DNA from: CAZOKH01 sp964580315
Lineage (GTDB): Bacteria > Chloroflexota > Anaerolineae > Anaerolineales > Anaerolineaceae
Assembly: GCA_964580315.1 (NCBI GenBank)
Contig: CAZOKH010000001.1
Coordinates: 1-64,000, forward strand
Direction: 5' to 3'
DNA length: 64,000 bases
A model generated the notes under the pieces. The model did not search any database. It saw only the letters and a program-made list of their open reading frames with translations, and was not told the DNA's origin. Shown here piece by piece: positions 8,673-17,475 of the stretch (within the stretch, counting starts at the first letter, position 1; each line of letters starts with the position of its first letter). The translations under genes were made by a program, and so were the position numbers.

Positions 8673-9591
8673 GGCGTAAAATCTCCCGGGATTTTTCGAT
8701 ATCCTGATGGATTTGTTCCAACAATTCTTCCAGCGAGTTAAAGTGCATTTCGGGGCGAAGAAATTCAACAAATGCTACTTCCATGAATTGCCCGTAAACA
8801 TCTTGTTTAAAATCAAGGATATACGCTTCAATGCGCGGCAGGGTTTCATCTTTTTTGAATGTGGGACTGAAACCAACATTGGTTACCGAAGGAAGCCATT
8901 CACCATTAATGCGCCCCAGGGTGGCATAAACGCCGTTGAGGGGCAGCAAGCGTTCGGGAGGGGGTTGAATGTTGGCTGTGGGGAACCCCAGGCGGTGCCC
9001 GCGTCCATCGCCATGCACAACCGGGCCCGAAAGTGTGTACCAACGTCCCAATTGTCGGGCAGCCCCGCGCATGTCGCCCTGGCTGATCATGCTGCGAATG
9101 CGGCTGGAAGAGATTTTTTCTTGATTATCTTCTACGGGGTGGACAACATGGACTGAATACCCCAGATTTTCTCCTAGTTGGCTGAGCGATTCGATGTTGC
9201 CTTCGCGATTGCGCCCCAGGGCAAAATCGGGTCCTACCCACAATTCTTGCATGCCGAGATGGTCAATCATTGGCTGCACAAAATTTGCAGCGCTCAAGGA
9301 TGCCATTTTGTGATCGAATTGCAGGGTAACCACCACATCCACGCCCAGGTCAAAAAGCTGCTGCGCGCGTTCTTCAGAGGTGGTTAAGTAAAACGCTTGT
9401 TTTAATCCTCGCAAAACCACAACCGGATGCGGGTAGAAAGTAACCACAACAGCATGCCCCCTGTTGGCGTGCGCTTTCTTGATCATTTCACGCAGGATGG
9501 CTTGATGACCGAGGTGAACGCCGTCGAATGAACCGATGGTGACCCACGAACGTTCAAGCCGGATATCTTGGAGGGAATGAATATGCTGCAT
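8662..9591 (-). CDS. ribF: Bifunctional riboflavin kinase / FAD synthetase
   Basis: The enzyme converts riboflavin to FMN and then FAD. The N-terminal FAD-synthetase half shows GSFDGVHLGHQAIL at residues 22-35 and a later SSSRIRSMI block near 160-170. The C-terminal kinase half shows GRGHRLGFPTANI near 195-207, the flavokinase PTAN motif. The length of 309 aa is typical. It lies between truB and the ThyX-like gene, which would need FAD, so the coupling makes metabolic sense. Confidence 0.95.
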   Translation of the reverse strand: MQHIHSLQDIRLERSWVTIGSFDGVHLGHQAILREMIKKAHANRGHAVVVTFYPHPVVVLRGLKQAFYLTTSEERAQQLFDLGVDVVVTLQFDHKMASLSAANFVQPMIDHLGMQELWVGPDFALGRNREGNIESLSQLGENLGYSVHVVHPVEDNQEKISSSRIRSMISQGDMRGAARQLGRWYTLSGPVVHGDGRGHRLGFPTANIQPPPERLLPLNGVYATLGRINGEWLPSVTNVGFSPTFKKDETLPRIEAYILDFKQDVYGQFMEVAFVEFLRPEMHFNSLEELLEQIHQDIEKSREILRHVK

Positions 9592-9671
9592 TGGTAAATC
9601 TTTACTTAGATGAAGCTCAGGCGGTTAATTCATACCATTATTGCGGGGCTGAAAATGCGTTCAAATGTCAC

Positions 9672-10589
9672 TTATGAGAAGAACACTTTTCGAGGCTGCC
9701 ATTCGTTGGTTTCTTCGACCAGTCCCAGCAGGGCAACCAGTTCACCCTGTTCACTAATGCCGCGCACCATGCTGCCCAAAGATTGATCAGCCGGTATGCG
9801 GTGACCGTGGCGAATGGCTTCCACCTGCTCATGGGTCAATTCCACAGCTTTCCAGTCTGTCAGCGCTTCTGCTGCGGGAATTAAGTATTTATACCAGGAA
9901 CCATCAGCAAAGGCGTCGCGCAGTTTGTTCAATTGAACAGCATCCCGCAGGGTAAAGCGTCCGCTTTTTGTGCGGCGCAAGCCGATGAGATGCGCTCCGC
10001 AGCCCAGTTTTTCTCCCAGGTCGTGCGCCAGTGAGCGAACATAAGTGCCCGAAGAACAATAAACATCTACCACTGCCTCGGGCGGCGCCCATTCAAGCAG
10101 TTCGAGGCTGTGAACCTGAATGGTGCGCGGTTCCAGGTCAACTTCTTCACCTTCCCGCGCCATTTCATAGGCTTTGCGGCCTTTCACTTTTACAGCTGAA
10201 TAGGGCGGGGGCACCTGTTCGATGGTGCCGACAAAGGTTTTGAGTGTTTCCTCAAATTGTTCTTCGGAAATCTCGACTGGCGATGTGCTGAGTACTTCAC
10301 CTTCTGAGTCATAGGTGTCTGTGCTGCTGCCCATGCGGATAATGGCCTGGTAACGTTTGTCGGAAGCGGATACGTACTCGCTAAGACGCACTGCCGGCCC
10401 AAGCAGCACCACCAGGACCCCCGAAGCGCGCGGATCGAGTGTGCCGGTGTGGCCTGCGCGGCGAATTTTGGTGCCGTTGCGAATAATTTGCACTACATCA
10501 TGCGAAGTTAAACCTACCGGTTTGTCAATGACCAGCACACCGGAGATGGCATTTTTTAAGTCAAAAGAAGATTGATTATCGTTGTTCAT
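9672..10589 (-). CDS. truB: tRNA pseudouridine(55) synthase TruB
   Basis: TruB converts U55 to pseudouridine in the T loop of tRNAs. The catalytic Asp is in GHTGTLDPRASGVL near residues 48-61. DKPVGLTSHDVV near residue 25 and a C-terminal PUA-like region are also present. I chose the ATG at 10589 because GGGGAGAG lies just before it; a TTG five codons upstream is part of that ribosome site. It belongs to the nusA-to-ribF operon. Confidence 0.95.
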   Translation of the reverse strand: MNNDNQSSFDLKNAISGVLVIDKPVGLTSHDVVQIIRNGTKIRRAGHTGTLDPRASGVLVVLLGPAVRLSEYVSASDKRYQAIIRMGSSTDTYDSEGEVLSTSPVEISEEQFEETLKTFVGTIEQVPPPYSAVKVKGRKAYEMAREGEEVDLEPRTIQVHSLELLEWAPPEAVVDVYCSSGTYVRSLAHDLGEKLGCGAHLIGLRRTKSGRFTLRDAVQLNKLRDAFADGSWYKYLIPAAEALTDWKAVELTHEQVEAIRHGHRIPADQSLGSMVRGISEQGELVALLGLVEETNEWQPRKVFFS

Positions 10590-10640
10590 TTTCTCTCTCC
10601 CCAAAATTCATGAATTGTTGATTCATAAGAGGATAGTCTC

Positions 10641-11612
10641 CTAATGGAGCGATTTGGAATGATTGTTTGAAGTAATTAATTGTTCTGTTTCCTGCAACAC
10701 AAGCGGAATGACATCTTCCAGGGTGCCGGCAATTTCAGCGCCGGCAGCCGCGGGATGACCTCCACCGCCGTAGTGGACAGCCAGGTTGGAAACATCAATG
10801 CCCGGCTGCGCCCGCCAGCTAATTTTCACGCGCTGGGCTTCCTTTTCCAGGAAGATGACGGCAATATCGGTTTCTTCAATGGCTGACAGGATGTTGGTTA
10901 GATCAGCATCATCCTTACCCGGGTAAAGTGCCAGTCGCCTTTCATCCAGTGATATGGATGTCCATACCATTCTTCCATGCCGCTGCATGTGGTTTAAACC
11001 GATACCCCACAATTTCGCAGCTTCAAACGAGCGCCGTACCAGGGCCTGATGATAAAGCTCGGGCAGGTCAGCGCCCTGCTCCATGAGAAGGGCGGCCAGG
11101 CGCAGTGTTTGCGGCAGCACATTGGATGTTCGGAATCCAATTGTATCGCTAATTATTCCAGTTAGTAAAGCGTTTGCAACAGGTTGGGAGAATTTTAACC
11201 CCCAGCTTTCAAGGTTGTCGGTGATGATTTCCGCCGTGGCGGCGGCTTTGGCGTTTACCAGGTTGATTTTTGCAAAATTCAGGTTTGTTATGTGATGATC
11301 TATATTAATTCCGACTTCCTGGTCGGACAATAAATCACCGGTGCGGTGCATGTCAGAACAATCGACCACCACGCTCAAATCCCAACCGGGGGTGATGGTT
11401 TTTTCCACCAGATCGGCGCCCTGCAGGTGACGGAATGTGCGCTGGATGCCGTCGATGATTACCATTTGCACCTGTTTTCCGGCTTCGCGCAAAGCCAGCC
11501 CCAGCCCCAAAAGGGAACCAATGGCATCGCCATCGGGACGTTCATGAGCCAGAATTAATATCTGCTGTGAATCTGCAAAGGCAGTTCGGATAGCGTTGTT
11601 TGTTTCATCCAT
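10641..11612 (-). CDS. DHH/DHHA1 phosphoesterase, NrnA-like
   Basis: A 323-aa protein of the NrnA family, which degrades nanoRNAs and/or removes the phosphate of 3'-phosphoadenosine 5'-phosphate. The DHH motifs are AHERPDGDAIGS near residues 23-34, VVDCSD near 85 and NIDHHITN near 108. The C-terminal DHHA1 domain has the glycine-rich YGGGGHPAAAG. I chose the ATG at 11612, which overlaps the rbfA stop by 8 bp; upstream in-frame sequence lacks family features. The rbfA-nrnA-truB order is common in bacteria. Confidence 0.92.
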   Translation of the reverse strand: MDETNNAIRTAFADSQQILILAHERPDGDAIGSLLGLGLALREAGKQVQMVIIDGIQRTFRHLQGADLVEKTITPGWDLSVVVDCSDMHRTGDLLSDQEVGINIDHHITNLNFAKINLVNAKAAATAEIITDNLESWGLKFSQPVANALLTGIISDTIGFRTSNVLPQTLRLAALLMEQGADLPELYHQALVRRSFEAAKLWGIGLNHMQRHGRMVWTSISLDERRLALYPGKDDADLTNILSAIEETDIAVIFLEKEAQRVKISWRAQPGIDVSNLAVHYGGGGHPAAAGAEIAGTLEDVIPLVLQETEQLITSNNHSKSLH

Positions 11613-11988
11613 TAGCAGGCTTATCCTTGCTTGAATCGGTTTTCTCTTCACGCAATGAGGCCAGCAATTTTTCAATATGATCTGCCCGTTCAGGGGTGGG
11701 ATCCCAGTGAAAGCGCAAACGCGGGAAAACCCGCAATTCAATGCGCTCTGCCAGGGTTCGGCGCAAAAATGGAGAGGCATGCTCCAGGCCTTTTAAGGCT
11801 TCGTTTGATCGTTCCTTGCCCTCCAGCGCTGAAATATACACATCAGCATAAGCCAGTTCACGATCAACAGTAACATCGGTGATAAAAACGCCAGCCAGGC
11901 GCGGATCGTTTATCTGTTGAATTAAAATAACGGATAATTCCTGGCTAATTCTGCCAGCAATCCGTTGCAACCGTAAAGGGGTAGGCAT
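11605..11988 (-). CDS. rbfA: Ribosome-binding factor A
   Basis: RbfA assists late maturation of the 30S subunit near the 5' end of 16S rRNA. The 127-aa protein has the KH-type fold features: an N-terminal helix around RIAGRISQEL, DPRLAGVFITDVTVDRELAYADVYIS in the centre, and PRLRFHWDPTPERADHIEKLL at the C-terminal end. It sits between infB and the nrnA-like gene in the usual order. Confidence 0.95.
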   Translation of the reverse strand: MPTPLRLQRIAGRISQELSVILIQQINDPRLAGVFITDVTVDRELAYADVYISALEGKERSNEALKGLEHASPFLRRTLAERIELRVFPRLRFHWDPTPERADHIEKLLASLREEKTDSSKDKPANG

Positions 11989-12025
11989 TTCCCAAATTCT
12001 CCTCTATTGCAAAAAAACAAGGTTG

Positions 12026-13807
12026 TCAGTTGACTCTTTCGATCACGAAAGCTTCAATGATATCCCCTTCTTTTATGTCTTTGAAACCTTTGAAGGCCAT
12101 ACCGCACTGAAAACCCTGGCGAACTTCATTGACATCTTCCTGCTCATGTTTTAATGATGCCAGATCACCTTCGTAAATCTTTTGATCGTCTCGCATTACC
12201 CGAACTTTTGTGTTTCGGCGGATTTCACCGGTGAGCACTTTACATCCAGCAATGTTACCCACTTTTGTAATGTGGAACACAGCCAGTACTTCGGCTTTGC
12301 CAATCACGTTTTCCCGGTATTCGGGTTCCAACATACCTTTAAGAGCTTTTTCAATGTCTTCAATGAGGCGGTAAATGATGGAATACAGGCGAATGGAAAC
12401 GCCCTCACTTTCCGCCAGCCGGCGGGCGGCGGCATCAGCCGTGACGTTGAAGCCGATCACAATGCCATTTGAGGCGGCTGCCAGCATAACATCGTTTTCA
12501 CTGATGTTCCCGGTTTCAGATTGCAGTACATTCACTTTAATGCCGCCGCTGGAAAGGTCTTTCAATGAATCAGAGATGGGTTCCAACGACCCCTGCACAT
12601 CGGCTTTAATGACCAGCGACAGTTCTTTGGTTTCACCGGCAGCGTATTTTTCAAACAATTCTTCTAATGTTGCGCGTGGGGCAACCGACTGGGATTTTTC
12701 CGCCAGAGCCTTACATTCCAGGCTCATGCTGCGCGCTTCTTTTTCTGACTGGCAAATCTGGAAAATTTCGCCGGCGGTCGGCACGTCGTTCAAGCCCATC
12801 ACCTGCACGGGTGAAGAAGGCCCGGCTTTGGAAATTTTCTTTCCACGGAAATCGAACATGGCGCGAATGCGTCCATGCGCCGGTCCTGCCACCAGGAAAT
12901 CACCGACTTTGAGTGTGCCGTTTTGAACCAGAAGGGTGGCGATAGTGCCGCGCGCTTTCTCTAAACGAGCTTCAATGACGGTTCCAAACACTTTTCCATC
13001 GGGGTTCGCCAGAATGGTGCAGTTATCTGCCACCAGGATGATAGCCTCTAAAAGGTCTTCCAACCCTGTGCGTTGTTTGGCCGAAACAGGCACCACAATG
13101 GTATCGCCGTCCCATTCATCGGGCACCAGGCCGGCATCCGCTAATTGCTTTTTGACAAAATCGGGATTGGCGTCCGGGCGGTCAATTTTGTTCATGGCAA
13201 CAATGATGGGTACACTGGCGGCTTTGGCATGGGCAATGGCTTCTTTGGTTTGCGGCATCACGCCGTCATTGGCTGCCACAACCAGAACAACCACATCGGC
13301 ACCCTGTGCGCCGCGGGCTCGCATGGCGGTGAAGGCAGCGTGTCCGGGTGTATCCAGGAAAGTGATGCGCTGCCCTTTGTGTTCAACTTGATAGGCTCCG
13401 ATGTGCTGGGTGATGCCGCCTGCTTCACCGCTGGCCACGCTGGTATTTCGAATGGCATCCAACAGTGTGGTTTTCCCATGATCAACATGTCCCAGAATGG
13501 TGACTACGGGAGGCCGTTTTCCAAGCTTCTTTTCGTCTTCACTCATGATCCATTGTCGCCAGAGGGGGATGTCACCTGCGGGTTTTTCTTCTTCAACTTC
13601 CTGCTTTTCCATTTCAGCTTCAAGTCCCATTTCACTGGCGACCACAGCGGCGGTATCAAAGTCAATAATCTGGTTGATATTTGCCATGACGCCATTTGAC
13701 ATGAGGATCTTAATGATCTGAATAGGGCTTGTGTCAATCTTTGCTGCCAGGTCACGAACGGTAATACTTACCGGTAATTCTATGGTTTTTTGACCATTAT
13801 CGCTCAT
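12026..13807 (-). CDS. infB: Translation initiation factor IF-2
   Basis: IF-2 is the GTPase that places initiator tRNA on the 30S subunit. G motifs are visible: GHVDHGKTT (G1), DTPGHAAF (G3) and NKIDRPDANP (G4), followed by the usual beta-barrel and C-terminal fMet-tRNA-binding domains. At 593 aa it is a short IF-2 with only a minimal N-terminal IF2N domain. The ATG at 13807 has GGAAGGAGACGG upstream. The frame stays open another 62 codons to 13993, but that stretch looks like a structured leader rather than protein. Confidence 0.96.
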   Translation of the reverse strand: MSDNGQKTIELPVSITVRDLAAKIDTSPIQIIKILMSNGVMANINQIIDFDTAAVVASEMGLEAEMEKQEVEEEKPAGDIPLWRQWIMSEDEKKLGKRPPVVTILGHVDHGKTTLLDAIRNTSVASGEAGGITQHIGAYQVEHKGQRITFLDTPGHAAFTAMRARGAQGADVVVLVVAANDGVMPQTKEAIAHAKAASVPIIVAMNKIDRPDANPDFVKKQLADAGLVPDEWDGDTIVVPVSAKQRTGLEDLLEAIILVADNCTILANPDGKVFGTVIEARLEKARGTIATLLVQNGTLKVGDFLVAGPAHGRIRAMFDFRGKKISKAGPSSPVQVMGLNDVPTAGEIFQICQSEKEARSMSLECKALAEKSQSVAPRATLEELFEKYAAGETKELSLVIKADVQGSLEPISDSLKDLSSGGIKVNVLQSETGNISENDVMLAAASNGIVIGFNVTADAAARRLAESEGVSIRLYSIIYRLIEDIEKALKGMLEPEYRENVIGKAEVLAVFHITKVGNIAGCKVLTGEIRRNTKVRVMRDDQKIYEGDLASLKHEQEDVNEVRQGFQCGMAFKGFKDIKEGDIIEAFVIERVN

Positions 13808-14019
13808 AATTCCGTCTCCTTCCAATTTGTGCCCCTGAGAACCAGCCTGAGGCAACTCAAAAACTGAAACAGCGGTGGGGGCACGCACTGCTGCAATTGA
13901 GTTACAGTCAACAATGAATGCAGGCAAGTTCTTTCTGACAGGTTCAGAAAATTGCCCGGCCGGTATTTTTTGGTTTTTATAAAGGGTTGCCACCCTTAAA
14001 ACCGTCGCATTGCGTCCGG
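13808..14019 (-). other. ylxR-infB intercistronic leader with crossing inverted repeats
   Basis: This 212-nt gap is unusually long for this operon. It contains two 7-nt complementary pairs in crossing order: 13829-13835 with 13878-13884 (GTGCCCC/GGGGCAC) and 13854-13860 with 13897-13903 (AACTCAA/TTGAGTT). This is pseudoknot topology. The second pairing also admits alternative simple hairpins. It may regulate infB translation. I could match it to no known class. Confidence 0.35.
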
Positions 14020-14316
14020 TTATTCTTCGGCATTTGAGGGCAGGGATTGCATGAATTCAATCAATGCAGCCCGGTCTGTTTCTGTTAATTCTGTTTTCAA
14101 GGCATGTGACAGGGAGCCTTTCAGTGCAATTTCCCAGCAAGAGCGTTGGTCATGCAAATAGGCTCCTCGTCCGGCTGCTTTCCCGGTTGGATCTACCCGT
14201 ACTCCCTGCGGACTGCGTACAACCCGGATGAGTGATCTTTTGGGTAGAACCTGTCGACATCCCACACAGGTGCGCTGGGGAATATGTTTAATCGGTTTTC
14301 CTGTCTTTTTTGCCAC
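14020..14316 (-). CDS. ylxR: YlxR family RNA-binding protein (DUF448)
   Basis: A 98-aa small basic protein. The family signature RTCVGCR appears at residues 15-21 and GRGAYLH near 49-55. YlxR proteins are found between nusA and infB; they bind RNA, and in Bacillus and Clostridioides they have been linked to gene regulation and RNase P. Here it starts 19 bp after nusA ends, in exactly that order. Confidence 0.93.
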   Translation of the reverse strand: MAKKTGKPIKHIPQRTCVGCRQVLPKRSLIRVVRSPQGVRVDPTGKAAGRGAYLHDQRSCWEIALKGSLSHALKTELTETDRAALIEFMQSLPSNAEE

Positions 14317-14335
14317 CTAATCTCTCTCGATGACT

Positions 14336-16264
14336 TTAATCTGCTTCCCAATCCCAGGTATCTCCGCCGCGTTTGTGTTTCTTCTTGCGCAGCATCATGT
14401 CGCGTTCATCGTCATAGACCACTTCAACGCTATGACCTTTTTTGCCTTTCTTGCCCTTCTTGGATTTGGAGAATTCACCTTCTTCCTCTTCCTCGCTTCC
14501 TTCCGGAGGAGTTAATGACTCAACCATGTCTGGTTTGAGTTTAAAGAGGTCTTCAAAGGCAATATCTTCTTCAACTTTTTCGGGCTGTTCGCCGCTTGTG
14601 GTGCTTATTTCAGATGTTGGTATCGTATCTTCCATAGTGCTTTCAGCATGAACAGGTTCTTCAGTTTGAATGACTTCTTCTTCCTTGGGTTTGGCAACAA
14701 CAGTATCAACTGCCGCTTCTTCAGCAGGTTTGATTTCTTCAACTTTTTGTTCCACAGGGGCAGCCTGCGTTTCGATAGATGCAACCAGTTCCATGATTTT
14801 TTCCATCGATTTGGGGCCCATGCCCTGCAATTTTAAGATTTCATCAGGATGTTTCTTCATTTGCAGCACCAGATCGCCGCTAGTGGTATAGCCGGCTTCC
14901 TGGAGGATGTTGGAAACATGCTCGGGCAAAGAGCTGTCCAGCAGGTTCTGTTCAAACAATTCAGCAGGGATGGCGCTGCGCAGTTCTTGCGAAGCCAGAT
15001 CAACGGCTTCTTTTTCTTTGTGCTGCACCCGACCAGTGGCCTGACGTTCCACCCGGTCAACGAATTTGGTGATGGCATCATACTCTTCGGGGGTTAATGG
15101 ACGGCCTTCAGCGCGGCGCGACAAAAGCGTTTCCATGTTCTGGATGTTTTCTTTTTCGCTTTCAGCGATTTTGGCGTATTTGGCATCCTGCTCCAGTTTA
15201 TGAAGCGTGTCAGCCAGCGCTTCAGAAAGGCTTTTGATGTCGATGCGCCAGTTGGTCAGCTTGGCTGCCAGGCGGGCGTTTTGACCATCGCGGCCGATGG
15301 CCAGGCTTAGCTGGTCTTCGGGAACAACCACGGTGGCTGTGCGCCCATTTTCAGAAGCTTCATCGAGGTAGACGCCAACCACGCGCGCCGGGCTGATGGC
15401 TTTGGCAATAAACACGGCTGCGTCGGGACTCCATTCGATGACATCGATTTTCTCATCGTGCAGTTCGCGCACAATGGCCTGAATGCGAACGCCGCGGATG
15501 CCCACGCAGGCGCCCACCGGGTCAATGCCCGACTGGTTGGCTGAGACGGCAACTTTGGCGCGCTCACCGGGTTCGCGTGAGATGGAGCGAATTTCAACCA
15601 CGCCGTGGAAAATTTCCGGCACTTCATTTTCCAACAATCGGCGCAGAAAGTCTTTGTGGGTTCTGGAGAGAATAATTTGCGGGCCGCGCGGAGTATCTTT
15701 AACTTCTGATATCAGGGCGCGCACCCGGTCGTGGGTGCGGAAGCGTTCGCGCGGGATGAGCTCTTTGCGCGGCATGGTGCCTTCAGCGCGCATTTCCAGC
15801 CCAATGGTCAACCCCTGGGCGTTGACAGCCTGAACGATGCCGCTGACAATTTCGCCAAGCTGCTGGTTGTAAAAATCCATCTGTGCTTTGTGTTCGGCTT
15901 CGCGGATGCGCTGCTGGATGACCTGGCGGGCTGTTTGAGCCGCAACCCGGCCAAAGTTATCGGGGGTGCTTTCAACGATTGCCATACCGCCCAGTTCGGC
16001 GTTGGGATCAACGCGGCGGGCGTTTTCCAATGAAACCTCGGTGGTTGGATTTTGTACATCCTCCACGATTTCTTTTTCAGCAAAAATCATAACTTTACCG
16101 GTGTCCGGATCAATTTTTGCTTCAATATGCTGCTCTTTTGAGGCATTAACTGATTTTTGATAGGCTGTGATTAATGCCGACTCCAGCGCTTCCATGATAA
16201 TTTCTTTTGGAAGCTGGCGCTCTTCAAGCACTTCGTTGAATGCCAGTGCAAATTCATTTTTCAT
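14336..16264 (-). CDS. nusA: Transcription termination/antitermination factor NusA with long C-terminal extension
   Basis: NusA binds RNA polymerase and modulates pausing, termination and antitermination. The N-terminal polymerase-binding domain covers residues 1-120, S1 about 135-200, and two KH domains about 225-345 (SGIDPVGACVGIRGVRIQ; IGRDGQNARLAAKLT). Beyond residue 345 there is an extension of nearly 300 aa: a helical region, a helix-hairpin-helix block (LKLQGMGPKSMEKI near 505), an acidic stretch, and a strongly basic tail with KSKKGKKGKKG. Typical NusA is 350-500 aa. A clean promoter and a leader hairpin precede it; rimP, its usual upstream neighbour, is not here. Confidence 0.95.
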   Translation of the reverse strand: MKNEFALAFNEVLEERQLPKEIIMEALESALITAYQKSVNASKEQHIEAKIDPDTGKVMIFAEKEIVEDVQNPTTEVSLENARRVDPNAELGGMAIVESTPDNFGRVAAQTARQVIQQRIREAEHKAQMDFYNQQLGEIVSGIVQAVNAQGLTIGLEMRAEGTMPRKELIPRERFRTHDRVRALISEVKDTPRGPQIILSRTHKDFLRRLLENEVPEIFHGVVEIRSISREPGERAKVAVSANQSGIDPVGACVGIRGVRIQAIVRELHDEKIDVIEWSPDAAVFIAKAISPARVVGVYLDEASENGRTATVVVPEDQLSLAIGRDGQNARLAAKLTNWRIDIKSLSEALADTLHKLEQDAKYAKIAESEKENIQNMETLLSRRAEGRPLTPEEYDAITKFVDRVERQATGRVQHKEKEAVDLASQELRSAIPAELFEQNLLDSSLPEHVSNILQEAGYTTSGDLVLQMKKHPDEILKLQGMGPKSMEKIMELVASIETQAAPVEQKVEEIKPAEEAAVDTVVAKPKEEEVIQTEEPVHAESTMEDTIPTSEISTTSGEQPEKVEEDIAFEDLFKLKPDMVESLTPPEGSEEEEEGEFSKSKKGKKGKKGHSVEVVYDDERDMMLRKKKHKRGGDTWDWEAD

Positions 16265-16301
16265 TTCTTACTATTCTCCGCTCAGTAGCCCTAATACGCA
16301 G

Positions 16302-16324
16302 AAAAGTGGGGGGCGCCCACTTTT
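16302..16324 (-). terminator. Hairpin in the nusA leader
   Basis: AAAAGTGGG and CCCACTTTT form a 9-bp stem around a 5-nt loop inside the transcribed leader of nusA. On the minus strand only TTTTC follows, so it is either a weak attenuator or an RNA-stability hairpin. Confidence 0.4.
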
Positions 16325-16362
16325 CGTTGTTCTCACTATTGATCACAACTTTTAGCCTACAT

Positions 16363-16391
16363 ATTTTAACATAATTTTTTGCAGGCTGCAA
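16363..16391 (-). promoter_or_regulatory. Promoter of the nusA-infB operon
   Basis: Minus-strand TTGCAG (16386-16391) and TAAAAT (16363-16368) with a 17-bp spacer. The predicted start is near 16356, leaving a leader of about 90 nt. Confidence 0.8.
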
Positions 16392-16482
16392 GGATCGGTT
16401 TCGTCAAGGGAATTAAGGCGGTTTCATGTGGGGCTTCTTTTAAGATTGTAATTCAGATTATTGTGGATTGCAACGAATATTT

Positions 16483-17475
16483 TTATAACTTTTCGGCTCG
16501 TTTCATATTTTCGGCGCCCGTGCGGTTGGCAATGGATTCGAAAATTTTATCCAGATCCAGCAAGATTACCAGGCGGCCGTCAAATTTGGCGATCCCTTTA
16601 ATGAACTGTGTCTGGGCTTTATAAATCACCGGAGAGGGCGGCGTGATGGAACTGGCGTCAATTTTTGCCACGGCAAGCACTTCATCGACCATCAAACCGG
16701 CTGAGGTATCTGATTTGTTGATGATGATGATGCGGGTATGCGGCGAATTTTCCAGTTCTTCCAAACCAAGCCGCTGGTGCATGTTGATCACAGGTAAAAC
16801 GATGCCGCGCAGGTTGGTTACACCCACGATGGAAAACGGGGCGCGCGGGACGGGGGTGATGGATTGGTTTTTGATGATGCTTTCCACCACCATGATGCTG
16901 ACGCCGTAAACCTGTTCATTAAGGCGAAAAACGACCAGGTGTTCATCTTCAGCGTATTGCAATTCGCCAATCAGCGATGTGATTTTTTCTTCTTCTGTTT
17001 GTTCGGCCTGGGGTTCGACGGCAGGGGCCTGGGGCAGGTTTTCAGCAGCAGGCTGCGAGGGGGCTGCCTCTTCTTTTTTTGCCGCCGGCAGCTCTACCAC
17101 GGGTTCGACTGCGAGTGTTTCTTTTGGTGCGGGTTTTTCAGCGGCGGCTTGTTCAGGGATGATTTCTGCCGCAGAAGCCTGCGGAGCGGCCTGGGCTAGA
17201 GGTGGTTCAACCGCAAGTGGCGCCTTTTCCAGTTCAACAGGCGGTTGGGGTTGAGGGGGTTCGGCTTTGGGGGCCGGTTTTTTTGTCTGGGGGCGAGGTG
17301 GTTTGGCTTCAACCGGTTTCTTTTCTTTGACCGGGGTTGGTTGGGTTGGTGCAGCCGGTTCAGCCGGGGGGATTTCAGAAACGGGGAGAACATTTGGTTC
17401 GCCATTTGTTATGACGGGTTTGCTGGAGGAGAATAATCGTTCAATTCCGTTTTCGAGTTTATTTTTTCGGCTCAT
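16483..17475 (-). CDS. CheW-domain protein with long Pro/Ala-rich N-terminus
   Basis: A 330-aa protein. Residues 25-165 are a low-complexity Pro/Ala/Glu-rich region, and residues 175-315 form a CheW domain (EHLVVFRLNEQVYGVSI at its start, VGVTNLRGIVLPVINMHQRLG in the centre, and an RLVILLDLDKIF end). CheW adaptors link chemoreceptors to the CheA kinase. No receptor, CheA or other chemotaxis gene is near. Its start overlaps the stop of the parA-like gene by 4 bp (ATGA), so the two are translationally coupled. The linker may tether the adaptor to a partner. Confidence 0.85.
   Translation of the reverse strand: MSRKNKLENGIERLFSSSKPVITNGEPNVLPVSEIPPAEPAAPTQPTPVKEKKPVEAKPPRPQTKKPAPKAEPPQPQPPVELEKAPLAVEPPLAQAAPQASAAEIIPEQAAAEKPAPKETLAVEPVVELPAAKKEEAAPSQPAAENLPQAPAVEPQAEQTEEEKITSLIGELQYAEDEHLVVFRLNEQVYGVSIMVVESIIKNQSITPVPRAPFSIVGVTNLRGIVLPVINMHQRLGLEELENSPHTRIIIINKSDTSAGLMVDEVLAVAKIDASSITPPSPVIYKAQTQFIKGIAKFDGRLVILLDLDKIFESIANRTGAENMKRAEKL

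Noticed and set aside
10641..11780. Longer NrnA-like protein starting at 11780
   Set aside because: The first 56 residues are the rbfA frame read out of phase and have no family match; ATG 11612 fits.
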